Origin: Clostridiales bacterium
GTDB taxonomy: Bacteria > Bacillota > Clostridia > Lachnospirales > Lachnospiraceae
Direction of reading: 5' to 3'
DNA: 31,611 bases
Assembly (NCBI GenBank): GCA_018369015.1
Contig: JAGZDD010000025.1
Span: 1 to 31,611, forward strand
Below the pieces are notes generated by a model, which made no database searches, had not been told where the DNA came from, and saw nothing but the letters and a program-made list of their open reading frames with translations. Shown piece after piece: positions 7,711-16,644 of the stretch (positions are counted from its first letter, which is position 1; each line of letters begins with the position of its first letter). A program made the position numbers and the translations under genes.

Positions 7711-7728
7711 CCGCGCACAGCGCGGCAT
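7711..7728. repeat. CCGCGC/GCGCGG mini-hairpin, copy 3
   Basis: Same stem as at 297-316 and 16894-16915, with loop ACA. It lies in the leader just upstream of the UroD-family ribosome-binding site. Confidence 0.55.
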
Positions 7729-7883
7729 GTCCATTTCCTATATCGTCACTGTTTAGCCTGTGAAACCGCAGTCTCCTGACAAAACGGTTACAAATTTTCC
7801 TGTTGTGTGCAAGCCATATGAGACAAGCGTCAGCATGAAATGCAAAGCAATCTGTATTTCATGCCCATGTACCAGGCAACTAT

Positions 7884-7912
7884 AGTATAGCACTATAATC
7901 CTTTAGTGATAA
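7884..7912 (-). promoter_or_regulatory. Promoter of the UroD-family operon
   Basis: Minus strand: -35 TTATCA (7912-7907), 17-base spacer, and extended -10 TGC-TATACT (-10 at 7889-7884). The -10 lies within an imperfect palindrome TATAGT-N5-ACTATA (7881-7897), a plausible regulator site. The leader is about 190 bases. The rest of 7688-7880 and 7966-8080 shows no gene. Confidence 0.65.
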
Positions 7913-7916
7913 TCAC

Positions 7917-7965
7917 AAAAAGAGCGCCGATTATCAACCTTAAATTGATAATAGGCGCTCTTTTT
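7917..7965. terminator. Bidirectional terminator between the LysR gene and the UroD-family operon
   Basis: AAAAAGAGCGCC/GGCGCTCTTTTT forms the base of the stem and ATTATCAA/TTGATAAT its upper part, with a 7-base loop and U runs on both sides. It shields the UroD promoter from readthrough of the LysR transcript. Confidence 0.88.
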
Positions 7966-8080
7966 CCACAATCCTCACAAAGCCGCTGTATTACAGGGTA
8001 TTCCATAGTAAACGGACATACCGCTGTCTGGCATCATCACCATAAATGAAAGTTCAGGATTGCTCCTCCCATGATACAGC

Positions 8081-8109
8081 AAAAGAGGCTATCAAGTGAT
8101 AGCCCCTTA
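8081..8109 (-). terminator. Terminator of the LysR gene
   Basis: Minus strand GGGGCTATC-ACTT-GATAGCCTC followed by UUUU, 16 bases past the LysR stop codon. It is the first of two terminators in this interval. Confidence 0.7.
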
Positions 8110-8124
8110 TTTTTAACGGCTGCC

Positions 8125-9015
8125 TCAAGCGGGAATAAGCCCGTCTGCGGCAATATTTTTTATGATTTCAAACAAATCCCGAAACCGGCTGTCCGGGCGG
8201 TACATGGCAACCATAGAAAACGAAAACCTGTATTCTTCGGGAAGATCAAAGTATTTATATCCATCCCAGCGCATACTCTCAAACATTTTAGGAAATACCG
8301 CATAATGGTCACCATTTTCCAGATTTGCAAGCAATGAACTGAAATTCGGTGCATAATGCCTGCCGGCGCTTTTAACATGGCGGTAAAAGCTGTCTTCCTC
8401 CAGTTCTTTTTTCCGCTCTAAAAGCAGGATCGGATATTCCTCCATATCTCTGGTGGTAATTTTGTCTAAAACGACCCATGGATGATAAAGAGAAACAATG
8501 ATCTGGGCCGGCATTGTCAAAAATGGAATTATTTCAATTCCCGGCCACCGCTCATACTCATGGACATTTGTAATAAGAAGATCAACACGCCCGTCAAAAA
8601 GCCAGTCATTCACCTCATCAATCTCTCCGCCAATAAGCTCTACTTTAAGATGTTTATTGCTTGCCTGTAGGTACTGGACAAGTGGATGGACAACTTCCTT
8701 TTTGGAAATTGCCTGAAAAAAAGCAATCTTCAGCGTTTCAAGCTCATTCTGCCGGTACCGTTCCACAGACTGACATGCTTTTTCGTATTGACGGCAAACT
8801 TTTGTAAATTGTTCCTGAACAAAGCGGCCAAAATCTGTCAGTTCCACTCTGCGGGTCGTCCTCACAAACAGCTTTCCCCCCAGCTCCTCCTCTAAACGGG
8901 CAATCTGTTTATTCAGCGCCTGCGGCGAAATGTAAAGTTCCTGAGCCGCCTTTGTAAAATTCAGAGTTGAAGCTACTTTTATAAAATATTGTATTTTCTG
9001 AAAATCCGGCACCAC
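8125..9015 (-). CDS. LysR-type transcriptional regulator
   Basis: 296 residues, normal for the family. The winged helix-turn-helix occupies residues 1-60 (FIKVASTLNFTKAAQELYIS, then QALNKQIARLEEELGGKLF). A linker helix and an effector-binding domain (95-290) follow. The start is one of two adjacent GTG codons (9015 or 9012) behind GGGAGGTGCT. The second has the better spacing. A 12-bp perfect palindrome, TCTGACGTCAGA, lies 16 bases upstream and is a candidate autoregulatory site. It starts 22 bases after the GNAT gene, so both are probably in one unit. The nearest downstream target is the UroD-family operon. The effector is unknown. Confidence 0.9.
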   Translation of the reverse strand: MVPDFQKIQYFIKVASTLNFTKAAQELYISPQALNKQIARLEEELGGKLFVRTTRRVELTDFGRFVQEQFTKVCRQYEKACQSVERYRQNELETLKIAFFQAISKKEVVHPLVQYLQASNKHLKVELIGGEIDEVNDWLFDGRVDLLITNVHEYERWPGIEIIPFLTMPAQIIVSLYHPWVVLDKITTRDMEEYPILLLERKKELEEDSFYRHVKSAGRHYAPNFSSLLANLENGDHYAVFPKMFESMRWDGYKYFDLPEEYRFSFSMVAMYRPDSRFRDLFEIIKNIAADGLIPA

Positions 9016-9030
9016 AGCACCTCCCTGACA

Positions 9031-9042
9031 TCTGACGTCAGA
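9031..9042. promoter_or_regulatory. 12-bp perfect palindrome upstream of the LysR gene
   Basis: TCTGACGTCAGA overlaps the GNAT stop codon (9040-9038) and lies 16 bases ahead of the LysR start. It could be an operator, or chance. Confidence 0.35.
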
Positions 9043-9670
9043 TTTCCCGTATCAGACAATACTGTTTCAGGTCAAAATGTTTATTGACCACTCCAAAAAC
9101 TTTAAACCCGAAATGCTCATACATTGCTACATTTTTAGGATTATGGGTTTCCAGCGACACCATCATCCGGTGCCTGTCGGCATAACGAATGACTTCGCCA
9201 ACAAGCAGATCAGCAAGACCATGATGCTGCATATCCGGGTCTACTGCCAGATAAATAATATGCAGGCGCCGCTTCTGGTGAAGCTGGTCCGTCCACCTGG
9301 AATTTAGATAATCCTTTCCAAGAATAAAATTCCAAAAGGTTTTCAAGGAAGGGTCCTCTTTAATAAGGTAACTGTCCGTTTTCATCAGCGCAATAAATTC
9401 CGACAAATAATGCTTAAACAAATTACCGGATTCCGCCTCATCTGAAACAACGAGAACGCTATTAAGCCCCGGGCTGTCCGCATAAATTTCACAGGTTTCG
9501 TAAAATTCTGATAAATCGCAGGCGAACAGCTCCGGCATCAGCCTTTTTCGCAGCTGCTCATCTGGAATCAGCTTACAATAAAGCGGATCATTCTCAAAAC
9601 AACGGGTCAACAATTTTTCCAGGCGGGGAAAATCTTCTTTCCGCACCTGGTATAGTCGGTCACTATCCAT
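9038..9670 (-). CDS. GNAT family N-acetyltransferase
   Basis: 210 residues. The acetyl-CoA-binding fold is in the C-terminal half: IIYLAVDPDMQHHGLADLLVGEVIRYA carries motif A (here split: LAVDPDMQHHGLADLLV, with Q/R-x-x-G-x-A replaced by QHHGLA). It is followed by VSLETHNPKNVAMYEHFGFK, the usual motif B with the asparagine and tyrosine that close over CoA. The acceptor substrate is unknown. It starts 112 bases after the M28 peptidase gene, across a 53-bp tandem duplication, and is followed by the LysR gene. Confidence 0.88.
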   Translation of the reverse strand: MDSDRLYQVRKEDFPRLEKLLTRCFENDPLYCKLIPDEQLRKRLMPELFACDLSEFYETCEIYADSPGLNSVLVVSDEAESGNLFKHYLSEFIALMKTDSYLIKEDPSLKTFWNFILGKDYLNSRWTDQLHQKRRLHIIYLAVDPDMQHHGLADLLVGEVIRYADRHRMMVSLETHNPKNVAMYEHFGFKVFGVVNKHFDLKQYCLIREI

Positions 9671-9684
9671 TACAAAAACCTCTG

Positions 9685-9790
9685 TTTCCTCTTTCCTGCC
9701 GTGCTTCCCACGGCATTATGGGATGCCGCTTAGCGGCTTTCCTCTTTCCTTCCACGCTTCCCACGGCATTATAGAATGCCGCTTAGCGGC
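9685..9790. repeat. 53-bp tandem duplication spanning the M28 stop codon
   Basis: Units 9685-9737 and 9738-9790 are both of the form TTTCCTCTTTCC - CTTCCCACGGCATTAT - ATGCCGCTTAGCGGC. Each contains GGCAT/ATGCC and GCCGC-TTA-GCGGC hairpins. The right unit supplies the last codons and the stop of the M28 peptidase gene (TAA at 9785-9783). Confidence 0.85.
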
Positions 9791-11819
9791 TTTCATGCAT
9801 TTCAAGAGTCTTTTGAGCCTCCTGAAGCATTTTATTTATTTCCTTTACTGATTTTAACATGTATTCTACATCTGCGCAATAATGCCTTCTTTGCCTTTCC
9901 ATAACTTCTTGAAGAAATTCCAGCTCTTCTTTGAGTGCTGCTTCTGGCTCTTTCTCTTTACTCATTAAGCTTTCCACAAGCCAGTACAAATTTTCATGGT
10001 GGATAATCCTTCCACTCCCCCATTTTAACCTGCTTTTGTCCTGGTTGAGCACATATTCTGTGAAGTGAGTATATACAGCCTCATCAAACAAAAACGCGTA
10101 TTGATTATTGTCAATGGAATACAACATCCGAAGCGCTGCCCTGATCTCTCCCTGGCTTAAATATTTATAGGCAGCCTCCAGATATTTTATATTTTCCTGG
10201 ACTGCCTCCATAGGAAAAAGGACATCGTCCTGCCAGTTCAGCCGTACAAAAGCATCCTGGCACTTTTTAAATACGTCCAAAAGCTGCCTTTCAGCCTCAG
10301 CTACTCCCGAGCCGGCAGGCAGCTCGCCGTTATTTATTTTATAAATTATAGCATAAATGGCTTCAGCAATATCCGCAGCCTCCCAAAGGGCTTCATCAAG
10401 CATTTCTCCGTTAGCCCCGGTTTTTCGGCACATTCTCAGATCCAGGCGCTTCGACGCGTTTTCAAATACCGGATAAAAATTCAGCGGGGCAATCTTTAGC
10501 CGGTCAAAGGCCATAACTAAAAGCCCATACATCTCATGGTGAAGTAAATACACATCTTCGCTGTAAAAGCTGTCATTATCAAACTGTGAATGATAATGAG
10601 TCACCATAAAACTGCCGCCGGAAAAGTCATTGACAAGCGACGGTATACCAGAAATGGCAATCGAAAAATCATCGGACCATGTTTCAATGGGCGCTTTAAC
10701 CATAATTCCGCCTTCAAAAACATCTCTCGGCAGCTTGGGGCATCGGCCCATTTTTCCCGGAAGGTCATCCAGAAACTCCCGGATAAATTCCTCATATTCA
10801 TAAGTGCTACGCACCCCATCCACAGGGCCGTTATACACTGCCGGAAGTTCAAAATTAAGATTGGCAAAAACCTTTGTCCGCCACTCTGGATGTACCGTAA
10901 ATACTTCTTCATAAGCGCCCGTTGACCAGTCATATTTTGAATCGGACACCCCCCATTCCTCTGCCGCCATTGCACAAAAAATGAGTGTATTTTCCGGCTG
11001 GTAGCCACTGCGAATCATAGCGCGGGCAATACCTAAAAACATGGCGACCGCCGTATTGTCATCCTGGAAGCCGTCAAAATAAGAATCATAATGGGCAGAA
11101 AGAAGAATCATGCGGTCCGGATTTTTTCCGGGAATGCTTCCGATAATATTGTACGAGCAGGTATTTTTTACCACTCTTGTATCCGCATCCAAAGTTACTT
11201 TAAGCTCTCCCCTGGCTTTAAATGCGTCTTTTAAAACCTGGGCATCCTTCCATGAAATAGAAAATGCCGGGGCATAATCCGGCCCCGCAATATCCTGGGC
11301 ATTGAGTGCTTCCTCGTCGATCTCTCCATATCCGCCGATTTGTGTGGCAATCAGCGCCTTTGCACCTTTAAGGTACGCCTGATAAACAGGATAATTAATC
11401 CACCATTCTTCTCTTTGATTTATGTCAACTAACACAAGCTTTCCCGTGACATCAATGCCCTGATAATCATGCATTGTTCCCTTACCAATATACACAAGGG
11501 GAAATTCCCTGGCTCCATCGGTCACAAGCTGCGTCTGATAAGCGCCAAGCTGCATCCGGTGGAGCGTTCCATGCACATCCGTATAGGTCAATTCTGCCTT
11601 TTTAAATTCCCAGGCATCCACGTTAATCTTGTCCTTATGTACATCGCAAAGGCCGATCTTTTTCATTTCTTCTAAAAGCAGCTCGCCGGTCAAAAATTCC
11701 GCCTCTGAGCCTGCCGGACGATAACCTAAAATTGGATGGCACTTATATTCTTCCATCCGCTTTGCCAGATTGTAGGCATAATTTACATCAAGTTCTTCTA
11801 AAAAACGTTCTTCTATCAT
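9783..11819 (-). CDS. M28 family zinc metallopeptidase with PA domain, cytosolic, with long C-terminal helical region
   Basis: 678 residues and no signal peptide. A PA-like insert lies at about 105-200. The M28 core has metal ligands His243 and Asp255 (SAHYDSYFDGFQDDN) and the catalytic Glu in CAMAAEEWG (287/288). The last metal His is in VTHYHSQFDN. The order of domains and length resemble glutamate carboxypeptidase II-like and aminopeptidase members of M28, so an exopeptidase acting on imported peptides is likely. The C-terminal 250 residues are mostly helical and end in a charged segment. The final residues ESR-stop are coded by a tandem repeat unit. A good promoter lies at 11876-11904. 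The true substrate cannot be told. Confidence 0.88.
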   Translation of the reverse strand: MIEERFLEELDVNYAYNLAKRMEEYKCHPILGYRPAGSEAEFLTGELLLEEMKKIGLCDVHKDKINVDAWEFKKAELTYTDVHGTLHRMQLGAYQTQLVTDGAREFPLVYIGKGTMHDYQGIDVTGKLVLVDINQREEWWINYPVYQAYLKGAKALIATQIGGYGEIDEEALNAQDIAGPDYAPAFSISWKDAQVLKDAFKARGELKVTLDADTRVVKNTCSYNIIGSIPGKNPDRMILLSAHYDSYFDGFQDDNTAVAMFLGIARAMIRSGYQPENTLIFCAMAAEEWGVSDSKYDWSTGAYEEVFTVHPEWRTKVFANLNFELPAVYNGPVDGVRSTYEYEEFIREFLDDLPGKMGRCPKLPRDVFEGGIMVKAPIETWSDDFSIAISGIPSLVNDFSGGSFMVTHYHSQFDNDSFYSEDVYLLHHEMYGLLVMAFDRLKIAPLNFYPVFENASKRLDLRMCRKTGANGEMLDEALWEAADIAEAIYAIIYKINNGELPAGSGVAEAERQLLDVFKKCQDAFVRLNWQDDVLFPMEAVQENIKYLEAAYKYLSQGEIRAALRMLYSIDNNQYAFLFDEAVYTHFTEYVLNQDKSRLKWGSGRIIHHENLYWLVESLMSKEKEPEAALKEELEFLQEVMERQRRHYCADVEYMLKSVKEINKMLQEAQKTLEMHESR

Positions 11820-11875
11820 TCAACCATCACTCCTCTGGCATTGTACACCGCTATTTGGCTGCACAAACCGATTCT

Positions 11876-11904
11876 ATTCTAGCACTTATTTTTAATGAAT
11901 ACAA
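11876..11904 (-). promoter_or_regulatory. Promoter of the M28 peptidase gene
   Basis: Minus strand: -35 TTGTAT (11904-11899), 17-base spacer, extended -10 TGC-TAGAAT (-10 at 11881-11876). It gives a leader of about 50 bases before ATG 11819. Confidence 0.75.
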
Positions 11905-11971
11905 ATTTTTTCAGTCCGGAAAGCTCTGTAAGCGGACGGCCATATACCGGAAATTGCTGCCCGGCGTCGGT

Positions 11972-13300
11972 TTAGGCCAGCGGCAAACGTCTTTGCTGTT
12001 TTCTGACCTGCCAGTAAGAGGCAGCGCAGGCCACCACATGGCTTATTAAAACGGCTGTCCAAATACCGTCAAGCCCTGTGCCTGCTCCGTCCATCAGCCA
12101 TGCCAGAGGCATCCTTACAATGATATAATACAATACCATAAGCAGCAAACTTTTTAATGGCTTCCCAAACCCATTTAATGTGCCAAGGCAGCAATTTGTT
12201 ATAGTATTCAAAACGTAACCAATACTTACAATAAGAAAATACCGCTTCACAATAGCCGCCACTGCTGCGCTTCTCACAAACAGGCCCGAAAGCGGCCCGG
12301 CAAAGCCTACGACAGCCGCAGATAATATAAGCATTATTATAGTGCCGGATTTTAACGAATATTTTAGATAACCTGACGCTTTGTCGTATCTGCCCGCCCC
12401 GGCGCACTGGCCCACCATACTCGACAGAACCATATTTAGAGCCATTGCCGGATAAAACAGAAGTATTTCCAGCTTCCCTGTAATTCCATAGGCGGCAATC
12501 GCCGTAACGCCATAGCTGCTTACAAGAGCTGTCAAAAAGCTTGTGCTGACTGCAGGGATACTTTGCTGAAATGCCGAAGGCAGCGCCTTTAAAATAATCT
12601 CCTTGACATACATTTTTTTACACATTTTTATACGCAGGCAAAAATATTTTTTCCGGAACATATATACAATCATAAAAACAAGACACAGCCCTTGAGAAAT
12701 GACGGTGGCGACCGCAGCCCCTTTAAATCCCATAAAGTGAATGAACACCGGATCTAATACGCCGTTGAGAGCTGTACAGACAAGCATGGCCGTCATCTGA
12801 AATACCGAATTGCCAAAGCTGCGCAATACTGCCGTGAAATAGCAGTATAAAAATACGCACACATATCCAAGGACATAAATACTTAAATATTGTGTACTCA
12901 TCACAAGCGTTTCTAAAGGAGTATTCAGCGCCTTTAAAATAACAGGAATCAAAAGCTCTGTTATCCCGGTAACACTAACAGAAAATGCTAAAGCCATAAA
13001 AAAAGATGTCGAAATCACGCTTTCTGCCATTTCCTTGCAGCCCGTTCCCAAAGCCCGGGCTGCAACAATAGCAACCCCATTCGCAGCTCCCATTGCCGCC
13101 GAATTTAAAATAAGAACAACCGGAGCAGAGCTTGTCAGAGCCGCATAAGCGTTCTCCCCTAAAAGATTTCCAATCCACAGACTGTCTACCACGTTATAAG
13201 CCATGTTTAAAAACATTGCTGCCATCACAGGAAGAAACATAAGCCAAAAGCACCGGCTTGTTTTTTCCTTGACAAAATCCAATTTCATGTTCATTTTCAC
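11972..13300 (-). CDS. MATE family multidrug/sodium antiporter
   Basis: 442-residue polytopic membrane protein with about 12 hydrophobic segments in two halves. It begins with the typical MATE opening (PVMAAMFLNMAYNVVDSLWIG, here in part: FLNMAYNVVDSLWIG), followed by AAMGAANGVAIVAARALG. The second half holds IPAVSTSFLTALVSSYG and ALNMVLSSMVGQCAGAGRYDKA. It probably exports cationic drugs or dyes in exchange for Na+ or H+. The start may be GTG 13300 or ATG 13294; both lie behind AAGGAA. The adjacent TetR gene and the palindrome at 13509-13525, repeated in the TetR promoter, point to TetR control. Confidence 0.93.
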   Translation of the reverse strand: MKMNMKLDFVKEKTSRCFWLMFLPVMAAMFLNMAYNVVDSLWIGNLLGENAYAALTSSAPVVLILNSAAMGAANGVAIVAARALGTGCKEMAESVISTSFFMALAFSVSVTGITELLIPVILKALNTPLETLVMSTQYLSIYVLGYVCVFLYCYFTAVLRSFGNSVFQMTAMLVCTALNGVLDPVFIHFMGFKGAAVATVISQGLCLVFMIVYMFRKKYFCLRIKMCKKMYVKEIILKALPSAFQQSIPAVSTSFLTALVSSYGVTAIAAYGITGKLEILLFYPAMALNMVLSSMVGQCAGAGRYDKASGYLKYSLKSGTIIMLILSAAVVGFAGPLSGLFVRSAAVAAIVKRYFLIVSIGYVLNTITNCCLGTLNGFGKPLKSLLLMVLYYIIVRMPLAWLMDGAGTGLDGIWTAVLISHVVACAASYWQVRKQQRRLPLA

Positions 13301-13354
13301 ACGTTCCTTTCACAATTAAAATTTTCGTTGGGCCCGTCGGATTTTCTTTGTCAG

Positions 13355-13623
13355 CTATAAAGTATCTGTGCTGGCTGCAAAGAGTAACATTAAAGATTCA
13401 ATAGCTCCGGTGATTTCTGCGGTCAACGATCCAAAGCCAAGCGCATTGATTCCTCTTATGCTTACATCGGGGTATTGGACTTTTACCTTCGCGAAAGCAA
13501 GCAAAATGAATGAATATTATTCATTAATTAATCAAAAAAATAAAGCTACTGCTTTTGCGCCGCAAACAGCTTTTATGTTTGAAGCGCAAAAAAAGAACCA
13601 CGTAGTATCAGCACAGCTTTCAT
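13355..13623 (-). pseudogene. Possible remnant of a gene between tetR and the MATE gene
   Basis: Behind a good SD (AAAGGAG, 7-base spacing) an ATG at 13623 opens a 16-codon frame, MKAVLILRGSFFALQT, that stops at 13573. Further along, a different stretch (13504-13355) stays open for 49 codons with protein-like composition (YPDVSIRGINALGFGSL, EITGAIESLMLLFAAS) but lacks a start. The first piece resembles the beginning of flavodoxin/NADPH-dependent reductase proteins. Together they may be the two ends of a deleted gene, or unrelated. I do not recognise the second piece. Confidence 0.35.
13509..13525. promoter_or_regulatory. Putative TetR operator upstream of the MATE gene
   Basis: AATGAATATTATTCATT, an 8-bp inverted repeat with one central base. 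The identical 17-mer (on the opposite strand) overlaps the -35 box of the tetR promoter at 14358-14374. No other copy was seen in the window. Confidence 0.75.
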
Positions 13624-13652
13624 ATCATCGCTCCTTTCAGGCCCAGCCAAAT

Positions 13653-14231
13653 TTAAGCGTCCAGTCCAAGCATTTTTAAAAGAAATGCCTTTATCCTCTG
13701 GACTCTTAAAGCTCCGTCCAAGGTCTGATCCAGCAAAATCCCTAACTGGCCATAAACGCAGAAGGAGGCCGTCACACGGCAGTCGGCGATATGAATTTCC
13801 CCGTCCAAAGCCGCACGTTGAAGCACCTTTTCAATAATTGGCATAAGCTTTTCACAAACCCGCATTGATAATTGTCTATGAGTTTTTAGATTTTCCGAGC
13901 CATGACATACCTTGTAATAAAAGCTGTCCTCCCATTCCACATCAAGAAATGTGGGCATCTCAATAATAATTTGCCTTAAAGGCCCCGGTTTCTCTAAAAT
14001 CCCATCGGTCAGCCTTTCGACAAGCTTTTGCGCATACTGATCCAACGCTGTGTCAAAAATTTCCTCTTTGGAGGTAAAATACCGATAGCAAAGCCCTTGG
14101 GCAACCCCCATATTCTTCGCAATATCTGTAATCGACGTTTTCTCATAGCCTTTTTCGTAAAATAGCTGCATTGCTGTATCTAAGATCTCCTGCCTGCGCA
14201 CCTCAGGCTCTTTACTGATTCTAGCCATCAT
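13653..14231 (-). CDS. TetR/AcrR family transcriptional repressor
   Basis: 192 residues from ATG 14231 (second ATG 14228 is equally placed), behind GGAGGTG. The annotated longer frame would start in the promoter and lacks an SD. The N-terminal helix-turn-helix is typical: RRQEILDTAMQLFYEKGYEK, TSITDIAKNMGVAQGLCYRY, FTSKEEIF. The C-terminal ligand domain is divergent, as usual. Its promoter carries a 17-bp palindrome that is repeated upstream of the MATE gene, so it likely represses itself and the exporter and is released by an exported compound. Confidence 0.92.
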   Translation of the reverse strand: MMARISKEPEVRRQEILDTAMQLFYEKGYEKTSITDIAKNMGVAQGLCYRYFTSKEEIFDTALDQYAQKLVERLTDGILEKPGPLRQIIIEMPTFLDVEWEDSFYYKVCHGSENLKTHRQLSMRVCEKLMPIIEKVLQRAALDGEIHIADCRVTASFCVYGQLGILLDQTLDGALRVQRIKAFLLKMLGLDA

Positions 14232-14330
14232 TATCACCTCCAGAATATGAAATCCTATCCCCTGGGATGTGTTTGAACTTACCAAAATGAGCTTTCAAAC
14301 ACACTCCCGTATATAGCCTTCTGCACATTT

Positions 14331-14374
14331 AGGATACCACTCATGGGTTCTATTGTCAATGAATAATATTCATT
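14331..14374 (-). promoter_or_regulatory. tetR promoter with overlapping operator
   Basis: Minus strand: -35 TTGACA (14359-14354), 17-base spacer, -10 TATCCT (14336-14331). The palindrome AATGAATATTATTCATT (14374-14358) overlaps the first two bases of the -35 box, so a bound TetR dimer would block RNA polymerase. The operator also overlaps the last codons of pcrA (stop at 14370). Confidence 0.82.
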
Positions 14375-16535
14375 CATATCTTTTTTTATCATCTATTGCC
14401 TTAAGATTAACTTTAAAAGAAATTGTTCTCACTGTCTCCATCCCGTCAAACTTAATCTGATAAGCTTTTTTCTCGGATTCCACGGCATGGACCGTACCCG
14501 GGCCAAAAACAAGATGGGTGACCCGCTGGCCTTCGGAAAAAACAGCTGAAGCTTCATCTGCCTTAAGCATCAGTGCAGACAAGCGGCTGTAATCCCGGGC
14601 TTCGTTCAGCAGGCGCTCTCCCGGGGATGCAGCTATCTCTAAAAGCTCCTGATCAATATCTAAAATAAATCTTGACGGGTAGCGGGGCGAACCGTCCAAA
14701 TTACGGCCTTCTGATTCTGTCAGATAAAGTTCCTGCTTTGCACGGGTTACAGCCACAAAAGCGAGACGCCGCTCTTCCTCCATTCCATCCACGGAGCGCA
14801 CTTTTCTGGATGGAAATATGCCTTCATTCATCCCGCACAAAAAAACATATGGAAATTCCAGCCCCTTTGCCGAATGAACCGTCATCAAACGCACCTTATC
14901 CTCCGATCCGGCCCCGTCACTATTAGAAAACAATGCCACATGGGCCAGATAGTCCTCTAGCACCGCCTCTTCACCACAGGAAACCTCATATTCATATACA
15001 GACTGCTTCAGCTCTGCCAAATTATCCAGCCGCTCCTGTGCGCCTTCAGTCCTCAGCATTTCCTCATATCCACTATCATCAAGGATAGCGGAAAGCAGCT
15101 CTGAAATACGGCGTTGCTCAAACTCCTGGGAATAGTAATGGATCAACCGTATAAAATCCGAAGCCTTTGTGCCATTAAATATAGGCTCCTCCGACGTTTC
15201 GCAAAGCGCCCGGTATAAAGAACAGGAATGACGCTGTGCATATTCTTTTAAAAACTTCGTCCTGCGCTCTCCAATATTCCGCTTTGGAACATTCACAATA
15301 CGCAGAAAAGACAAATCATCCTGATAAGCGACCATCCTTAAATAGGACAGGGCGTCCTTAACTTCAGCCCGCCCAAAAAACTGCACACCGCTGTAAATCC
15401 TGTACGGAAGCTCATACCTTAAAAGGGCCTCCTCAATCACACGAGTGACATAATGTGCCCGATAAAGAATCGCCATATCCTGATAATTTTTCCCCTCTTC
15501 ATGGAGCCTTTGAATCTGATCCGCAATCCAGTCCGCCTCCCTGGCTGTATCTGCGCCGTGGTAATATACAACGGCCCTTTTGCCTTCGAGTTTTGGGATT
15601 AAAGTCTTTTTAATTCTATTTTGATTCTTTTCAATCAAAGAATTGGCTACATCCAAAATCTGTGGTGTCGACCGGTAATTTTCCATCATCATAATTGTGC
15701 GGACATTAGCAAAATTCTTATCAAAATCAAGCAAATAACGGACATTCGCCCCACGCCACGTATAAATCGTCTGATCCGGATCACCGACAACAAAAAGGTT
15801 TTTATGGTATGCGCAAAGAATCTCCATAAGCTGGTACTGGAGTGCGTCAATGTCCTGAAATTCATCAATCATAATATATTCCAGCCGCTTCTGCCACTTC
15901 AGGCATATATCCTTATTCTTAGAAAAAATATATAATGTAAACTTAATAAGGTCGTTGTAATCGAGGCCGAAGCACTTCTTCTCCTGATATAAGTAACCAT
16001 AAAAAATAATATCCTTTACCGACAATGCCTCCGAATATTTTTGATATAAGCTGTCCAAAGACATCGTGAGCATATCAAGATAATACTCTGGCCGCTCTTT
16101 AATCTTAAGCATCTCAATCATATCTCGGGCCCGTGAAAACGTCATATCACGCAAGGTCAGCCCTCGCTCTTCATAAATTATTTTAAGCATTGCATCAATA
16201 TCTGAATTATCAAGAACAAGAAAACTTTTGGGATATTGTACGGCATGACTGTCCTCCTGCAGCACCGACACACAAAAACCATGGAAAGTATTAATATAGC
16301 CTGTGTCATTATCCCCAGTCAGGCGGTGAATCCGCTGACGCATCTCATTGGCTGACTTATTTGTAAAGGTAACACATAAAATATTCCCCGGAAGAATCCC
16401 CAGCGCGTTAACCAGATAGGCAAATCTTTCCACCAATGCCCCCGTCTTTCCTGAGCCAGCCCCGGCAATCACCCGGATCATTCCTTCTGTAGTCAAAACT
16501 GCCTGCCTCTGAGCTTCGTTCAAGTGTTCCAGCAT
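14370..16535 (-). CDS. pcrA: ATP-dependent DNA helicase PcrA/UvrD
   Basis: Superfamily 1A 3'-5' helicase, 721 residues from ATG 16535 (MLEHLNEAQRQAV), with GGGGGG about 9 bases ahead. The longer frame to 16580 lacks support. Motifs: Walker A AGAGSGKT (about 24-31), FTNKSANEMRQRI, Walker B IDEFQDID, GDPDQTIYTWRGA, MMENYRS, VRLMTVHSAKGLEFPYVFL and VAVTRAKQELYL. The C-terminal domain ends with VTHLVFGPGTV, the Tudor-like RNA polymerase-binding module that marks PcrA. It acts in repair, in removal of RecA filaments and in clearing stalled polymerase. A promoter lies at 16645-16673. Confidence 0.95.
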   Translation of the reverse strand: MLEHLNEAQRQAVLTTEGMIRVIAGAGSGKTGALVERFAYLVNALGILPGNILCVTFTNKSANEMRQRIHRLTGDNDTGYINTFHGFCVSVLQEDSHAVQYPKSFLVLDNSDIDAMLKIIYEERGLTLRDMTFSRARDMIEMLKIKERPEYYLDMLTMSLDSLYQKYSEALSVKDIIFYGYLYQEKKCFGLDYNDLIKFTLYIFSKNKDICLKWQKRLEYIMIDEFQDIDALQYQLMEILCAYHKNLFVVGDPDQTIYTWRGANVRYLLDFDKNFANVRTIMMMENYRSTPQILDVANSLIEKNQNRIKKTLIPKLEGKRAVVYYHGADTAREADWIADQIQRLHEEGKNYQDMAILYRAHYVTRVIEEALLRYELPYRIYSGVQFFGRAEVKDALSYLRMVAYQDDLSFLRIVNVPKRNIGERRTKFLKEYAQRHSCSLYRALCETSEEPIFNGTKASDFIRLIHYYSQEFEQRRISELLSAILDDSGYEEMLRTEGAQERLDNLAELKQSVYEYEVSCGEEAVLEDYLAHVALFSNSDGAGSEDKVRLMTVHSAKGLEFPYVFLCGMNEGIFPSRKVRSVDGMEEERRLAFVAVTRAKQELYLTESEGRNLDGSPRYPSRFILDIDQELLEIAASPGERLLNEARDYSRLSALMLKADEASAVFSEGQRVTHLVFGPGTVHAVESEKKAYQIKFDGMETVRTISFKVNLKAIDDKKRYE

Positions 16536-16644
16536 GCTCTTCATCCCCCCTGTCCATACAGCACTAAGCTCCGATGACACTCCATTATTAAAGCTTCAAA
16601 ATGGCGTTTAGTACGATTAAAACCTAAAAAGATTATCTTTTTAT

